Assembly: GCA_002394125.1 (NCBI GenBank)
Contig: DGSY01000019.1
Coordinates: forward strand, 1-16,146
Direction: 5' to 3'
DNA from: Ruminococcus sp. UBA4350
GTDB taxonomy: Bacteria > Bacillota > Clostridia > Oscillospirales > Ruminococcaceae
DNA length: 16,146 nucleotides
Part shown: positions 6,789 to 14,095 of the stretch, in pieces
Layout of the letters: each line of letters begins with the position of its first letter
How positions within the stretch are numbered: position 1 is the stretch's first letter
Translations under genes and position numbers: made by a program
Notes under the pieces: generated by a model
What the model saw: the letters and a program-made list of their open reading frames with translations, nothing else
Database searches by the model: none
Told to the model about the DNA's origin: nothing

Positions 6789-8654
6789 ATGAAAATGCAG
6801 AAAAACAAGCTTCACGCAGCGCTGACCGCGCTCGCCGTGACCGCCGCATCGCTCTCGGCCGTCACGGGCATCCACGCAGCCGCAGCCGACGGTGCCGGCG
6901 GCTACAGCTGGGAAAAGACCGACGGCTATCAGGAGGCGACCGTTTCCGTGCAGGACGGCAGCGGAAAGACAACCGTCACCTTCGACAAGGCCGACAACAA
7001 GGAGTACATCGCGGGCTTCTGCGCGCAGGACGGCTCCGGCTGGGACTGGTCGGATTACACCAAGCTCTCGGTGACTGTCACGAATACCGGCAGCAGTGCC
7101 GTGACCTTCGGCATCGCACTCGGCACCGGCGGCGACTGGAACTGGCATCAGTCCAACACCTACGCAACGATCGACCCGGGCGCCTCGCAGGATCTGAGCT
7201 ATTATCTCACCGGCGAGGAATGGACATTCAATGATACTGTCTGCGCGGTTGCGGATCTCTACGAGGTCCACCGCATCAATATGATGATCTCCGCTCCGAC
7301 CGATACGCCGGTCAGCGGCTCTGTCGAGATCTCCGATCTGAAGCTCGGCGGCAGTGCATCCGCGACAGTCGAGCCGAAGGACGGCTTCTATGTCAACGGC
7401 TCGAAGCTCTGCGATGCGAACGGCAATCCGTTCATCATGCGCGGCACGAACTACGCATACACATGGTTCAAGTGGCAGAATAATGTCGATGCGACTCTGA
7501 AAGAGATCGCAAATTACGGCGCAAATACCGTCCGCATCGTCCTCGGCGACGGCGACCAGTATGACAAGAATACCGCTGGCGAGATCGCAAATCTCATCAA
7601 GATCTGCGAAGCGAATAAGCTCATCGCTGTCTTTGAAGTCCACGACGCAACCGGCAAAAACGAGACGCAGCCGCTTTTGAATGCCGCGAAATATTTCGCA
7701 GAGCTGAAATCCGCGCTCGCCGGCCATGAGGACACCGTTATCATCAACATCGCAAACGAGTGGCAGGGCTCTGCAAATGATTCCGCATGGCAGTCCGCCT
7801 ATATTGATGCCGTGAAGATCATCCGAGATGCCGGCCTCAAGCACTGCATCATGTGTGACGCGGGCGGCTGGGGACAGACCGCATCGACCGTCATCAACGG
7901 CGGCGCAGCCGTTCTCGAAAAGGATCCGGAGCATAACACCATGTTCTCCGTCCATATGTACGGCTATGCAGGCGGCACACAGCAGATGATCAAGAACATC
8001 ATGGACAGCATGATCACCCGTCAGCTCTGCCTCGTCATCGGCGAATTCGGCTATAAGCACTCCGACGGCGATGTGGACGAAGCATATATCATGGAATACG
8101 CGCAGCAGACCGGCACCGGCTGGATGGCATGGAGCTGGAACGGCAACGGCAGCCCGGTCGAATATCTTGATATGAGCAGCGCAAACGCGGGCGGCACGCT
8201 CTCGAAGGACTGGGGCGAGGTCGTCGTCAACGGCGCGAACGGCTGGAAGGAGACCGCAAAGGTCTGCTCCGTGTTCACCGGTGAGAAGCCTGCTGTCACG
8301 ACAACCACCGCAGCAGCCACCACCACAACAACGGAGACGACCACGGCGATCATCACCACCGTCACGACAGAGCCGGCGGTCATTGAGACCACAACGACTG
8401 AAACGCCCATCCTCACCACCACAACAACGGAGCCCGCGCCCGTAAATCCCTCCAAGCTCGGCGATGTCGATGAGAACGGAATCGTTGACGTTTCGGATGC
8501 GGTTCTGCTCGCACGGTATAATGCCGAGGATGATACCGCTGTGATCTCCAGAGTCGGCAAGGCCAATGCCGATGCTGACCGGAACGGCAAGCTCGATGGG
8601 GATGACATCGTTGTGATTCTTAAGTTCGTCGCAAAGCTCATCCCGCAGATCTGA
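6789..8654 (+). CDS. Secreted dockerin-bearing endo-beta-1,4-mannanase (GH5, probably subfamily 8)
   Basis: The 621-residue protein should cleave internal beta-1,4-mannosyl bonds of plant mannans outside the cell. A signal peptide spans about residues 1-30 (basic start, hydrophobic core, cut near IHA). A beta-sandwich module, likely carbohydrate-binding, covers about 38-187 with many aromatics (W85, W87, W117, W119). The GH5 barrel covers about 198-497: GFYVNG, MRGTNYAYTW, GANTVRI with R249, EVHDATG with H285, NEW with acid/base E324, SVHMYGYAGG with H389, IGEFG with nucleophile E419, and GWMAWSW. The whole run closely resembles Bacillus-type GH5_8 mannanases as I remember them. A Thr/Glu-rich linker covers about 501-552. 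The type I dockerin at about 557-618 has two calcium loops (DVDENGIVDVSD and DADRNGKLDGDD), for docking to a cellulosome scaffoldin. It is a single gene with its own promoter and terminator. Mannanase is much likelier than cellulase. Confidence 0.9.
   Translation: MKMQKNKLHAALTALAVTAASLSAVTGIHAAAADGAGGYSWEKTDGYQEATVSVQDGSGKTTVTFDKADNKEYIAGFCAQDGSGWDWSDYTKLSVTVTNTGSSAVTFGIALGTGGDWNWHQSNTYATIDPGASQDLSYYLTGEEWTFNDTVCAVADLYEVHRINMMISAPTDTPVSGSVEISDLKLGGSASATVEPKDGFYVNGSKLCDANGNPFIMRGTNYAYTWFKWQNNVDATLKEIANYGANTVRIVLGDGDQYDKNTAGEIANLIKICEANKLIAVFEVHDATGKNETQPLLNAAKYFAELKSALAGHEDTVIINIANEWQGSANDSAWQSAYIDAVKIIRDAGLKHCIMCDAGGWGQTASTVINGGAAVLEKDPEHNTMFSVHMYGYAGGTQQMIKNIMDSMITRQLCLVIGEFGYKHSDGDVDEAYIMEYAQQTGTGWMAWSWNGNGSPVEYLDMSSANAGGTLSKDWGEVVVNGANGWKETAKVCSVFTGEKPAVTTTTAAATTTTTETTTAIITTVTTEPAVIETTTTETPILTTTTTEPAPVNPSKLGDVDENGIVDVSDAVLLARYNAEDDTAVISRVGKANADADRNGKLDGDDIVVILKFVAKLIPQI
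8318..8432 (+). repeat. Duplicated 19-bp segment in the Thr-rich linker
   Basis: The same 19 bases, caccaccacaacaacggag, occur at 8318-8336 and 8414-8432. They encode Thr-rich linker with a trailing Glu. This is a typical low-complexity linker that can expand or contract by slippage without disturbing the folded domains on either side. Confidence 0.6.
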
Positions 8655-8672
8655 TTCTGATAATATGACAGT

Positions 8673-8715
8673 ACGCCGCAGCATCCGGATTCACGCCGGA
8701 TCGCTGCGGCGTTTT
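8673..8715 (+). terminator. Rho-independent terminator after the mannanase gene
   Basis: A ten-base stem (8673-8682 with 8703-8712) continues into a six-base inner stem (ATCCGG 8683-8688 with CCGGAT 8696-8701), with one bulged base at 8702 and a seven-base loop. It is followed by TTTT. It starts 19 bases after the stop codon and marks the end of a single-gene transcript. Confidence 0.9.
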
Positions 8716-8745
8716 ATGAGCAGCCGGGTCTCCATATGTATAAAT

Positions 8746-8787
8746 AATATGCATATTCGTAAATACAGCGAATTCTGAACTGTATTT
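8746..8787. repeat. AT-rich palindrome and inverted repeat
   Basis: AATATGCATATT at 8746-8757 is a perfect 12-bp palindrome. It is followed by AAATACAG (8761-8768), which is inverted as CTGTATTT (8780-8787) around an 11-base spacer. Both lie about 90-130 bases upstream of the next -35 box. They could be regulator sites or simply the AT-rich spacer; neither has a terminator-like U-run. Confidence 0.3.
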
Positions 8788-8829
8788 GTAATATAGTTTC
8801 GTCATTCTGCACAGGCGAGCCGCGCTTTT

Positions 8830-8861
8830 TCGTTCATAATTTGTTTGTGCCTCGTTCATAA
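8830..8861 (+). promoter_or_regulatory. Direct repeats upstream of the CpsB-like gene promoter
   Basis: TCGTTCATAA occurs exactly at 8830-8839 and again at 8852-8861, 22 bases apart, with the second copy ending 15 bases before the -35 box. Tandem sites about two helical turns apart just upstream of -35 are a common layout for activator binding. The regulator is unknown. Confidence 0.45.
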
Positions 8862-8876
8862 AATATCCACAAATCA

Positions 8877-8905
8877 TTGACAAGGCGCATAAATTGTGCT
8901 ACAAT
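8877..8905 (+). promoter_or_regulatory. Sigma-A promoter of the CpsB-like gene
   Basis: TTGACA (8877-8882) and TACAAT (8900-8905) have a 17-base spacer. A TGC immediately before the -10 box makes it an extended -10 promoter. The predicted start near 8912 gives a 70-base leader. Confidence 0.85.
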
Positions 8906-8960
8906 AAATACAGCATCTTATGATCGGGGTAAATTCGCCGCCGCACGGAATGTGCTTTCG

Positions 8961-8970
8961 GGAGGAGGGA
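8961..8970 (+). promoter_or_regulatory. Ribosome binding site of the CpsB-like gene
   Basis: GGAGGAGGGA gives very strong anti-SD pairing. The gap to the ATG at 8981 is about 10-12 bases, a little long, but no closer in-frame start exists. Confidence 0.65.
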
Positions 8971-8980
8971 ATCCAGCCGA

Positions 8981-9709
8981 ATGAACTACTATGTTGATAT
9001 GCATACCAATATTCTGCCGGAGCTTGCCGGTCTGGGACAGCGTGCGCTGACTGCGCCGGAGATTCCTGCAAGGCTGGATGCGCTGCGCGACAGCAACATG
9101 AAAATTGCGGCCGCATCGCCGTATTTCGATCCGGAAAAATACGAACCTGCTGCATTTATCGCGCTGCGCGATCAGAAGATCGCGGCGCTTGCAGATGCAG
9201 CTTCACCGCTCCGCATCGTCGGGAGCGCCGTTGTGCCGTTTGAATTCTGCTGTGAGAATCCGCGCATCCTGCGGCAGTTTGCGATCGGCAGCTCGGATTA
9301 TATTCTCGTCGATCTGCCGCGTGTGCAGCTGACCGAGGAATTCTGCGACCGCATCTCACGGCTGCATATCGTCAGCGGTCTCTGTCCGGTCGCCGCAGAT
9401 ATCGACCGGCATTATACGCTTTGGTCGCCGGAGGAGCTGATCGCTCTGCGGAAATGCGGCATTCTGCTGCAAATTTCGGCAGACGGCCTGCTCCGTCAGG
9501 AATTCCGCAAGCTGTCGCTGTTCCTGCTCGCCAATCAGCACGCGCATTTCATTGCGACGGGCGGGCGGAGCATCACCGAGCCGCTGCGGTTCATTGAGGC
9601 GATGCGCATTGTGCAGCGCAGTCTGCCCGCACAGCTCTATCGCCGCATCAAAAACAACGCCGGAATGCTGCTCTCGAACGCAGAGCCTTCCTCGTTCATC
9701 GAAGAATAA
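8981..9709 (+). CDS. CpsB/YwqE-like PHP-domain protein lacking most metal ligands (probable pseudo-phosphatase)
   Basis: The 242-residue cytosolic protein has the length and segment order of CpsB/CapC/YwqE manganese-dependent tyrosine phosphatases, which act on capsule-synthesis kinases. Matching segments are VDMHTNILP (5-13), AAASPY (43-48), a GSAVVP strand (81-86), YILVDLP (107-113), CPVAADIDRHYTL (135-147) and ILLQISADGLL (161-171). The last is HFIATGGR (189-196), where active relatives have a D-x-H. Family ligands are mostly replaced. The second His of HxH is N10, the next His is Y48, the Glu after the central strand is absent, the Glu in the IE/LP segment is D111, the His before the ER is D140, and the final D-x-H is G194-x-R196. 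Only H8 is retained. Metal-dependent hydrolysis is therefore unlikely; a binding or regulatory role is inferred. It is a single gene with a strong promoter and terminator, and no capsule genes adjoin it. Confidence 0.65.
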   Translation: MNYYVDMHTNILPELAGLGQRALTAPEIPARLDALRDSNMKIAAASPYFDPEKYEPAAFIALRDQKIAALADAASPLRIVGSAVVPFEFCCENPRILRQFAIGSSDYILVDLPRVQLTEEFCDRISRLHIVSGLCPVAADIDRHYTLWSPEELIALRKCGILLQISADGLLRQEFRKLSLFLLANQHAHFIATGGRSITEPLRFIEAMRIVQRSLPAQLYRRIKNNAGMLLSNAEPSSFIEE

Positions 9710-9713
9710 AATC

Positions 9714-9748
9714 AGCCCGAAAACGGTATCCTCCGCTTTCGGGCTTTT
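9714..9748 (+). terminator. Rho-independent terminator between convergent genes
   Basis: AGCCCGAAA (9714-9722) pairs with TTTCGGGCT (9737-9745), an inner CGG/CCG adds three pairs, and the loop is six bases, followed by TTTT. It ends the CpsB-like transcript. Read on the minus strand the same stem is followed by GATTTTATT, so it may also stop scpB transcripts entering from the other side. Confidence 0.88.
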
Positions 9749-9749
9749 G

Positions 9750-10400
9750 TCATTCCTGTGCAGCATCGGTCTCCTGCGGATCCTCCGCATATTCGACCGT
9801 TTCAAGGTTATCGTCCTCCGGGGCGGTATCGGTTTCGGGGATCACATCCTCGCCCTCTGCCGTTTCGACCTCAAAGAGATCCGGTTCTCCGTTCGTCGGC
9901 AGCGGCGGCAGATCGTCCAGCGACTGCATTCCGAATGTCCGGAGAAAATGCGCCGTTGTCCGGTATGTGACCGGCCGGCCGGGTACCTCGATCCGTCCGG
10001 CTTCCTCCAGCAGACCGCGCTCGACCAGCGTATTCACGACACTGCCGCTGTCCACGCCGCGCACGCGCTCCACAAAGCCCTTCGTCACCGGCTGATTGTA
10101 CGCGATGATCGTCAGCGCTTCCATCGCTGCGTTGGAAAGCGGCGTATTCCGCTTGATCTCCAGCGCTGCACGGATGACCTCCGCATGATCCGCCGCAGTC
10201 GTCAGCTGCCAGCTTCCGCCGAGATGCAGAACACGCAGTCCGCTGCCGGCAGATTCCAGCGCCGCCGCAAGCGCCTGCGCTGCGGCCGTCACCTCATCCG
10301 GCGTCATGCCGAGGGCTTCAGCCAGACGCTCCGTTTCCATCGGCTCACCGGCGGCAAACAGCACCGCTTCCAGTGCAGACTGTGCATATTCCAGTTCCAT
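9750..10400 (-). CDS. scpB: Segregation and condensation protein ScpB
   Basis: ScpB is the winged-helix kleisin-associated subunit that, with ScpA and SMC, compacts and segregates the chromosome. The 216-residue protein starts with the typical SALEAVLFAAGEP (8-20). It contains two winged-helix units at about 5-75 and 85-160, with the family signature LSNAAMEALTIIAYNQPVTK (88-107), RGVDSGSVVNTLVERGLLEE, and RPVTYRTTAHFLRTFG. The tail from about 170 is strongly acidic and probably disordered. The start at 10400 lies 9 bases after the murF stop, with GGGAG overlapping the gap. scpA, its usual partner upstream, is not in the window, so the complex must draw on a distant scpA. The stop lies against a terminator shared with the convergent gene. 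Confidence 0.95.
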   Translation of the reverse strand: MELEYAQSALEAVLFAAGEPMETERLAEALGMTPDEVTAAAQALAAALESAGSGLRVLHLGGSWQLTTAADHAEVIRAALEIKRNTPLSNAAMEALTIIAYNQPVTKGFVERVRGVDSGSVVNTLVERGLLEEAGRIEVPGRPVTYRTTAHFLRTFGMQSLDDLPPLPTNGEPDLFEVETAEGEDVIPETDTAPEDDNLETVEYAEDPQETDAAQE

Positions 10401-10409
10401 GATACTCCC

Positions 10410-11831
10410 TTACTTTTCCTGAATCAGCGCTTCGAGCATTGCATTGACGCGCTCCATATGCAGCCCCCGCGAACCCTTGATGAGGAAGCACATCGGTTTC
10501 TGCGCATCGAAATGCAGCGCATCCCGCAGCGCATCCATGAGCTGTTCCTGCGTCTCAAATGCCGCCGAAGCATCGCCGTATCCATCCGCAAAATCGTTAT
10601 AATTTACGCCGCAGAAATATGCATGGTCAGCGTATTTCCGGCAGAGCGCACCAAGCTCGCGGTGCCGCGCCGATGCATATGCGCCAAGCTCATTCATATT
10701 GCCGAGCAGCGCCCATTTTTCCGCATTGCCCGCGATCGTTCCGAAGGATTGCAGCGCTGCCGCCATCGCCTCCGGATTCGCATTGTAATAATCGCGTATG
10801 ATCGTAATATTTCCGATCTTCACGCGCTCCGAGCGCATTGCCCCCGGCACGAAATCTGCCAGTGCCGCCGCGCATTCGGACAGCGTCATTCCGCAGGTCA
10901 GTCCCGCCTGCACCGCGAGCAGCGCATCGGTCACATTGTGCAGACCGGTCATCGGCAGAAAGGCTTCTGCCCGCTCCGCTCCGCAGATGATCGTAAACCG
11001 CGTATCATCGGCCGTTTCGACGATATCCTCCGCAAAGAGACCGGCCGCCTCCGCCTGCATTCTCGTGATATACCGCACATCCGCGATCTTCGCAAGATCG
11101 TCATATTTTCCGAGCAGCAGCGGATCATCCGCCGGCGCGATCAAGGTGCCGTGATCCATACCCTCAAGGATCTCCAGCTTCGCCTTGAGAATATTCTCCT
11201 GCGAGCCGAGATTGCCGATATGCGCCGTGCCGATATTCGTGATGATCGCGGCATCCGGCGCTGCGATCTTTGTCAGATAGCGGATCTCGCCCGCATGGTT
11301 CATGCCCATTTCAACGACGGCGATCTCCGCATCCTCCGGCATATGAAGGATCGTATACGGCACGCCGATGTGATTGTTATGATTGCCGCTTGTCGCGTAG
11401 GTACGGTATTTTGCGGCGAGAACGTGTGCCGTCATGTCCTTGACGGTCGTCTTGCCGCTGCTGCCGGTCACGCCGACAACGCGCAGGCCGCCCGCCTTGC
11501 GGCCGGCCATATGATGCCGCGCCAGATCGCCGTAGGCCTTGACGGAATCCGACGTGACCAGATAGGGGATGCCCGGATCCTCCTGCGGCTCCTCCGTCAG
11601 AATGCAGAGGGACGCACCGCGCTCCGCTGCCGTTTTCGCATAGAGATTGCCGTTGAAGTTTTCGCCGCTCAGCGCGAGGAAGCAGTTGCCTGCGGCGATC
11701 GTCCGCGTATCCGTGCTGAATCCGCTGACGGAAAACGACGCATCTGCGCAGTTTTTCAGCTGCACCCCAAGCACGCTTGCAATCTCGGCGGCCTGCATCC
11801 GCAGATCATTGATTTCCTGCAATAATGCCAT
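10410..11831 (-). CDS. murF: UDP-N-acetylmuramoyl-tripeptide-D-alanyl-D-alanine ligase MurF
   Basis: MurF adds D-Ala-D-Ala to the UDP-MurNAc tripeptide, the last cytoplasmic step of peptidoglycan precursor synthesis. The 473-residue product has all three Mur ligase domains. The N-terminal uridine-binding domain carries FSTDTRTIAAGNCFLAL. The ATPase domain has P-loop GVTGSSGKTT at 120-129, SGNHNNHIGVPYT at 148-160, VVEMGMNHAGEI at 172-183 and ITNIGTAHIGNLGS at 197-210. The C-terminal domain has DYYNANPEAM at 347-356, LLGNMNELG and KGSRGLHMER. The ATG at 11831 begins three bases after the ddl stop, with GGAGGG inside the end of ddl, so translation is probably coupled. Its substrate dipeptide is made by the adjacent Ddl, which explains the pairing. 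Confidence 0.96.
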   Translation of the reverse strand: MALLQEINDLRMQAAEIASVLGVQLKNCADASFSVSGFSTDTRTIAAGNCFLALSGENFNGNLYAKTAAERGASLCILTEEPQEDPGIPYLVTSDSVKAYGDLARHHMAGRKAGGLRVVGVTGSSGKTTVKDMTAHVLAAKYRTYATSGNHNNHIGVPYTILHMPEDAEIAVVEMGMNHAGEIRYLTKIAAPDAAIITNIGTAHIGNLGSQENILKAKLEILEGMDHGTLIAPADDPLLLGKYDDLAKIADVRYITRMQAEAAGLFAEDIVETADDTRFTIICGAERAEAFLPMTGLHNVTDALLAVQAGLTCGMTLSECAAALADFVPGAMRSERVKIGNITIIRDYYNANPEAMAAALQSFGTIAGNAEKWALLGNMNELGAYASARHRELGALCRKYADHAYFCGVNYNDFADGYGDASAAFETQEQLMDALRDALHFDAQKPMCFLIKGSRGLHMERVNAMLEALIQEK

Positions 11832-11834
11832 TGC

Positions 11835-12893
11835 TCAGCCCTCCGCTGCCAGTTCAAGGAGCCGTTCGATCAGTTCAGGGAACGGCTTTCCCTCCGCATC
11901 CCACATCTTCGGATACATCGAAATCGACGTAAATCCGGGCAAAGTGTTGATCTCATTGAACACGACCTCATTGGTATCGCGTGTGACAAAGAAGTCCACG
12001 CGGGACAGTCCGGAACATCCGAGCGCGCAGTAGATCTTCACTGCCCATTTGCGAACCTCGGCGTTCTTTTCCTCGCTGATGCGTGCGGGAATATAGGCTC
12101 TCGATGTCGAGGTGACATACTTTGTGTCATAGTCGTAAAACTCAGCACCTGCGTCGATTTCGCCGGCAACAGCCGCCTTCGGGGACTCATTGCCCAGCAC
12201 AGCGACCTCGACCTCCATGCCGTTGATGAATTCCTCCGCGAGGATCTTTTTGTCGAATTTGAATGCCGCTTCGAGCGCGGGCATCAGCTCCGCCTCGGCC
12301 TTGACCTTCGAGACACCGACCGACGAGCCGGTGCTGCACGGCTTGATGAATACCGGAAAAGCAATATTCTCCATAATCTTGCTGCACATCTTCGCCGGAT
12401 CCTTTGTGAAATCCACGCGGCGCAGCGTCAGCCAGTTTGCCTGCCGGACGCCGGTCGTTGCCGCGATCAGCTTGGTCACGGATTTATCCATAGACGCTGC
12501 CGATGCGCAGATGCCGCAGCCGACATACGGAATGCCGGAAAGCTGGAAAAGTCCCTGCACAGAGCCATCCTCGCCGTTTTCGCCGTGCAGCACGGGGAAG
12601 ATCACATCGACCGGAACGGTCTCCACGCCGTCCTTCTGGATGACGCGCAGTCCCATGCCGCGCTCCGGCGAAAGGAACGCCGTCCGGTTATCCGGATGCT
12701 GCTCCCAGTTATCCTTCGCAATATCCTCATAATTGTCGCCGCCGTAGAGCAGCCATTTTCCCTCGCGCGTAATGCCGACCGGCAGGATCCTGCGATTTTC
12801 CTTTTTCATGTTGCGCAGCACCGCTTCTGCCGAGACCAGCGAGACCGCGTGCTCCGGCGAAACGCCGCCGAACAGCACCAGAACTGTCTGCAT
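11835..12893 (-). CDS. ddl: D-alanine-D-alanine ligase
   Basis: Ddl joins two D-alanines using ATP to make the dipeptide that MurF uses. The 352-residue protein is an ATP-grasp enzyme of usual length: LFGGVSPEH (7-15), FPVLHGENGEDG (99-110), KPCSTGSSVGVSK (184-196), LAEEFINGMEVEVAVLG (218-234) and NEINTLPGFT (313-322). The omega-loop FYDYDTKY (252-259) has Tyr in the place typical of D-Ala-D-Ala ligases, unlike vancomycin-type D-lactate ligases, so a resistance role is not indicated. The frame is open to 12938. The ATG at 12893 is chosen because it gives the canonical N-terminus and follows AAGAGGT with a good gap. It is first in a ddl-murF-scpB unit. Confidence 0.95.
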   Translation of the reverse strand: MQTVLVLFGGVSPEHAVSLVSAEAVLRNMKKENRRILPVGITREGKWLLYGGDNYEDIAKDNWEQHPDNRTAFLSPERGMGLRVIQKDGVETVPVDVIFPVLHGENGEDGSVQGLFQLSGIPYVGCGICASAASMDKSVTKLIAATTGVRQANWLTLRRVDFTKDPAKMCSKIMENIAFPVFIKPCSTGSSVGVSKVKAEAELMPALEAAFKFDKKILAEEFINGMEVEVAVLGNESPKAAVAGEIDAGAEFYDYDTKYVTSTSRAYIPARISEEKNAEVRKWAVKIYCALGCSGLSRVDFFVTRDTNEVVFNEINTLPGFTSISMYPKMWDAEGKPFPELIERLLELAAEG

Positions 12894-13019
12894 AAAAAAT
12901 ACCTCTTTTCGGAATTCAGATTGAATGCGGGCAATCAAAGCAGATGCGCGTCACGCCGCAGCATGGCCGCCGCAGCGCGAAGCGCAGATCTGTCAGATGT
13001 CCGTTTGTGAACAGTTTTA
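12894..13019. other. Intergenic gap between nagA and ddl, nothing clear
   Basis: These 126 bases hold the ddl ribosome binding site (AAGAGGT on the minus strand, near 12902). I see no convincing promoter and no terminator with a U-run after nagA. Transcription of ddl could therefore partly come from read-through of the nagA operon. Confidence 0.4.
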
Positions 13020-14078
13020 TTACGCGAAAAATTCGCCTGCGATCATGACCTTTGCGATCTCGCAGTTCTGATCGAGCAGGATCAGATCGGCATCCGCACC
13101 GGCCTCGATGCGTCCCTTTTCCGGCGCACCGATCATATCCGCCGGCGTTCTCGTCGCCATTTTCACGGCATCGGCAAACGGCACGCCGAAGGAAGCCGCC
13201 TGCTTGACACAGCGCCAGAGCGTCGAGGTAGAGCCTGCGATCGCGCCGTCCATTGTCCGCGCAACGCCGTCCTTGACCTCGATGTCCTGTCCGCCGAATT
13301 CGTACATTCCGTCGCCGAGACCGGTCGCACGCATCGAATCGCTGATGATGACCATGCGGTCGGGGCCGAACATTTTATAGAGCATCATCACGACAGCGGG
13401 ATGCAGATGCAGACCGTCCGTGATCGCCTGCACATAGATATTCTTTTCGAGCGCTGCGGGGATCGGGCCGGGATTTCTGTGGTGAATGCCCGGCATCGCA
13501 TTGAAGGTATGCGTCAGGCAGTTTGCGCCCGCCTCGATCGCCTTGATGCAGGTATCATAATCCGCATCGGTATGGCCGATGCAGACCAGCGCGCCGCATT
13601 CCTTAATGAACTCCATGCTGCCCTCCAGCTCCGGCGCGATCGTCACAACGCGCATACCCGGCAGCGATTTGAATTCCGCGAGATCGGGATTGCGGATGAA
13701 CTTGCCGTTCTGTGCGCCTTTTTTCTTCGCATTGATGTATGGGCCTTCCATGTGGAAGCCGAGGATGCGGGTTCCGGGGACATCGGTTTTGCCCTCAGTC
13801 ACGCGCTTGATCGCCTCATAGCTCTGCGTCATGGTCGTCGGCAGCCACGAGGTCGTGCCGTTCTTCGCGAGGAATGCGCACATCTCCTCGAATTCGCCGT
13901 CCATGGTGTCCTTGCCGACGCAGCCGTGTGCGTGCATATCGACAAGGCCGGGGATCACGGAAAGACCGGTGCAGTCTTCACCTGCTCCGCCGGCCGCCGG
14001 TGCGACCGCGGTGATCTTGCCGTTTTCGACCGTGATATCAGTCAGATTGCCCTCAAAGAGCAGATTTTTCAGTATCAT
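13020..14078 (-). CDS. nagA: N-acetylglucosamine-6-phosphate deacetylase NagA
   Basis: NagA removes acetate from GlcNAc-6-phosphate to give GlcN-6-phosphate, feeding glycolysis or cell-wall synthesis. The 352-residue amidohydrolase is slightly shorter than the common 380-390. Key segments are PGLVDMHAHG with H49 and H51, GFHMEGPYINA with metal ligand E111, IGHTDA with H169, LTHTFNAMPGIHHRNPG with H190, ITDGLHLHP with H224, and ISDSM with catalytic D247. AGSTSTL follows at 281-287. The N- and C-terminal strands form the small beta-domain seen in the superfamily. The ATG at 14078 follows AAAAGGAG with an eight-base gap. It is the third gene of a run with the ROK kinase and the 192-aa protein, consistent with phosphorylation followed by deacetylation of an N-acetylated sugar. 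nagB is not in the window. Confidence 0.95.
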   Translation of the reverse strand: MILKNLLFEGNLTDITVENGKITAVAPAAGGAGEDCTGLSVIPGLVDMHAHGCVGKDTMDGEFEEMCAFLAKNGTTSWLPTTMTQSYEAIKRVTEGKTDVPGTRILGFHMEGPYINAKKKGAQNGKFIRNPDLAEFKSLPGMRVVTIAPELEGSMEFIKECGALVCIGHTDADYDTCIKAIEAGANCLTHTFNAMPGIHHRNPGPIPAALEKNIYVQAITDGLHLHPAVVMMLYKMFGPDRMVIISDSMRATGLGDGMYEFGGQDIEVKDGVARTMDGAIAGSTSTLWRCVKQAASFGVPFADAVKMATRTPADMIGAPEKGRIEAGADADLILLDQNCEIAKVMIAGEFFA

Positions 14079-14095
14079 GCGGATACTCCTTTTCG

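Larger units (their letters stand above)
8655..8980. other. 326-bp intergenic region between the mannanase and the CpsB-like gene
   Basis: It has no credible gene on either strand. After the terminator the DNA becomes markedly AT-rich. It holds a 12-bp palindrome, an 8-bp inverted repeat, a pair of 10-bp direct repeats, a consensus promoter and a leader of about 70 bases with a strong ribosome binding site. Confidence 0.7.

Noticed and set aside
6744..8684. A 646-codon minus-strand open frame opposite the mannanase gene
   Set aside because: It mirrors the codon pattern of the mannanase, has no ribosome binding site or domain, and runs through the terminator and promoter leader.
8638..8883. 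An 81-codon minus-strand frame between the mannanase and the CpsB-like gene
   Set aside because: It spans the terminator hairpin and an AT-rich spacer and has no plausible ribosome binding site or conserved sequence.
9552..11825. A 757-codon plus-strand open frame over scpB and murF
   Set aside because: It is antisense to two well-conserved genes, is rich in Arg, His and Cys as expected from GC-rich antisense frames, crosses a terminator and has no family motifs.
11835..12893. Ddl as a vancomycin-resistance type ligase
   Set aside because: The omega-loop carries the Tyr-containing YDYDTKY form typical of D-Ala-D-Ala ligases, and no other van genes are nearby.
12894..12938. Longer ddl starting at 12938
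   Set aside because: The 15 extra residues read through the Shine-Dalgarno of the ATG at 12893 and precede the canonical N-terminal strand.
12950..13015. Terminator after nagA
   Set aside because: Small GC-rich stems can be drawn but none is followed by a U-run on the minus strand.
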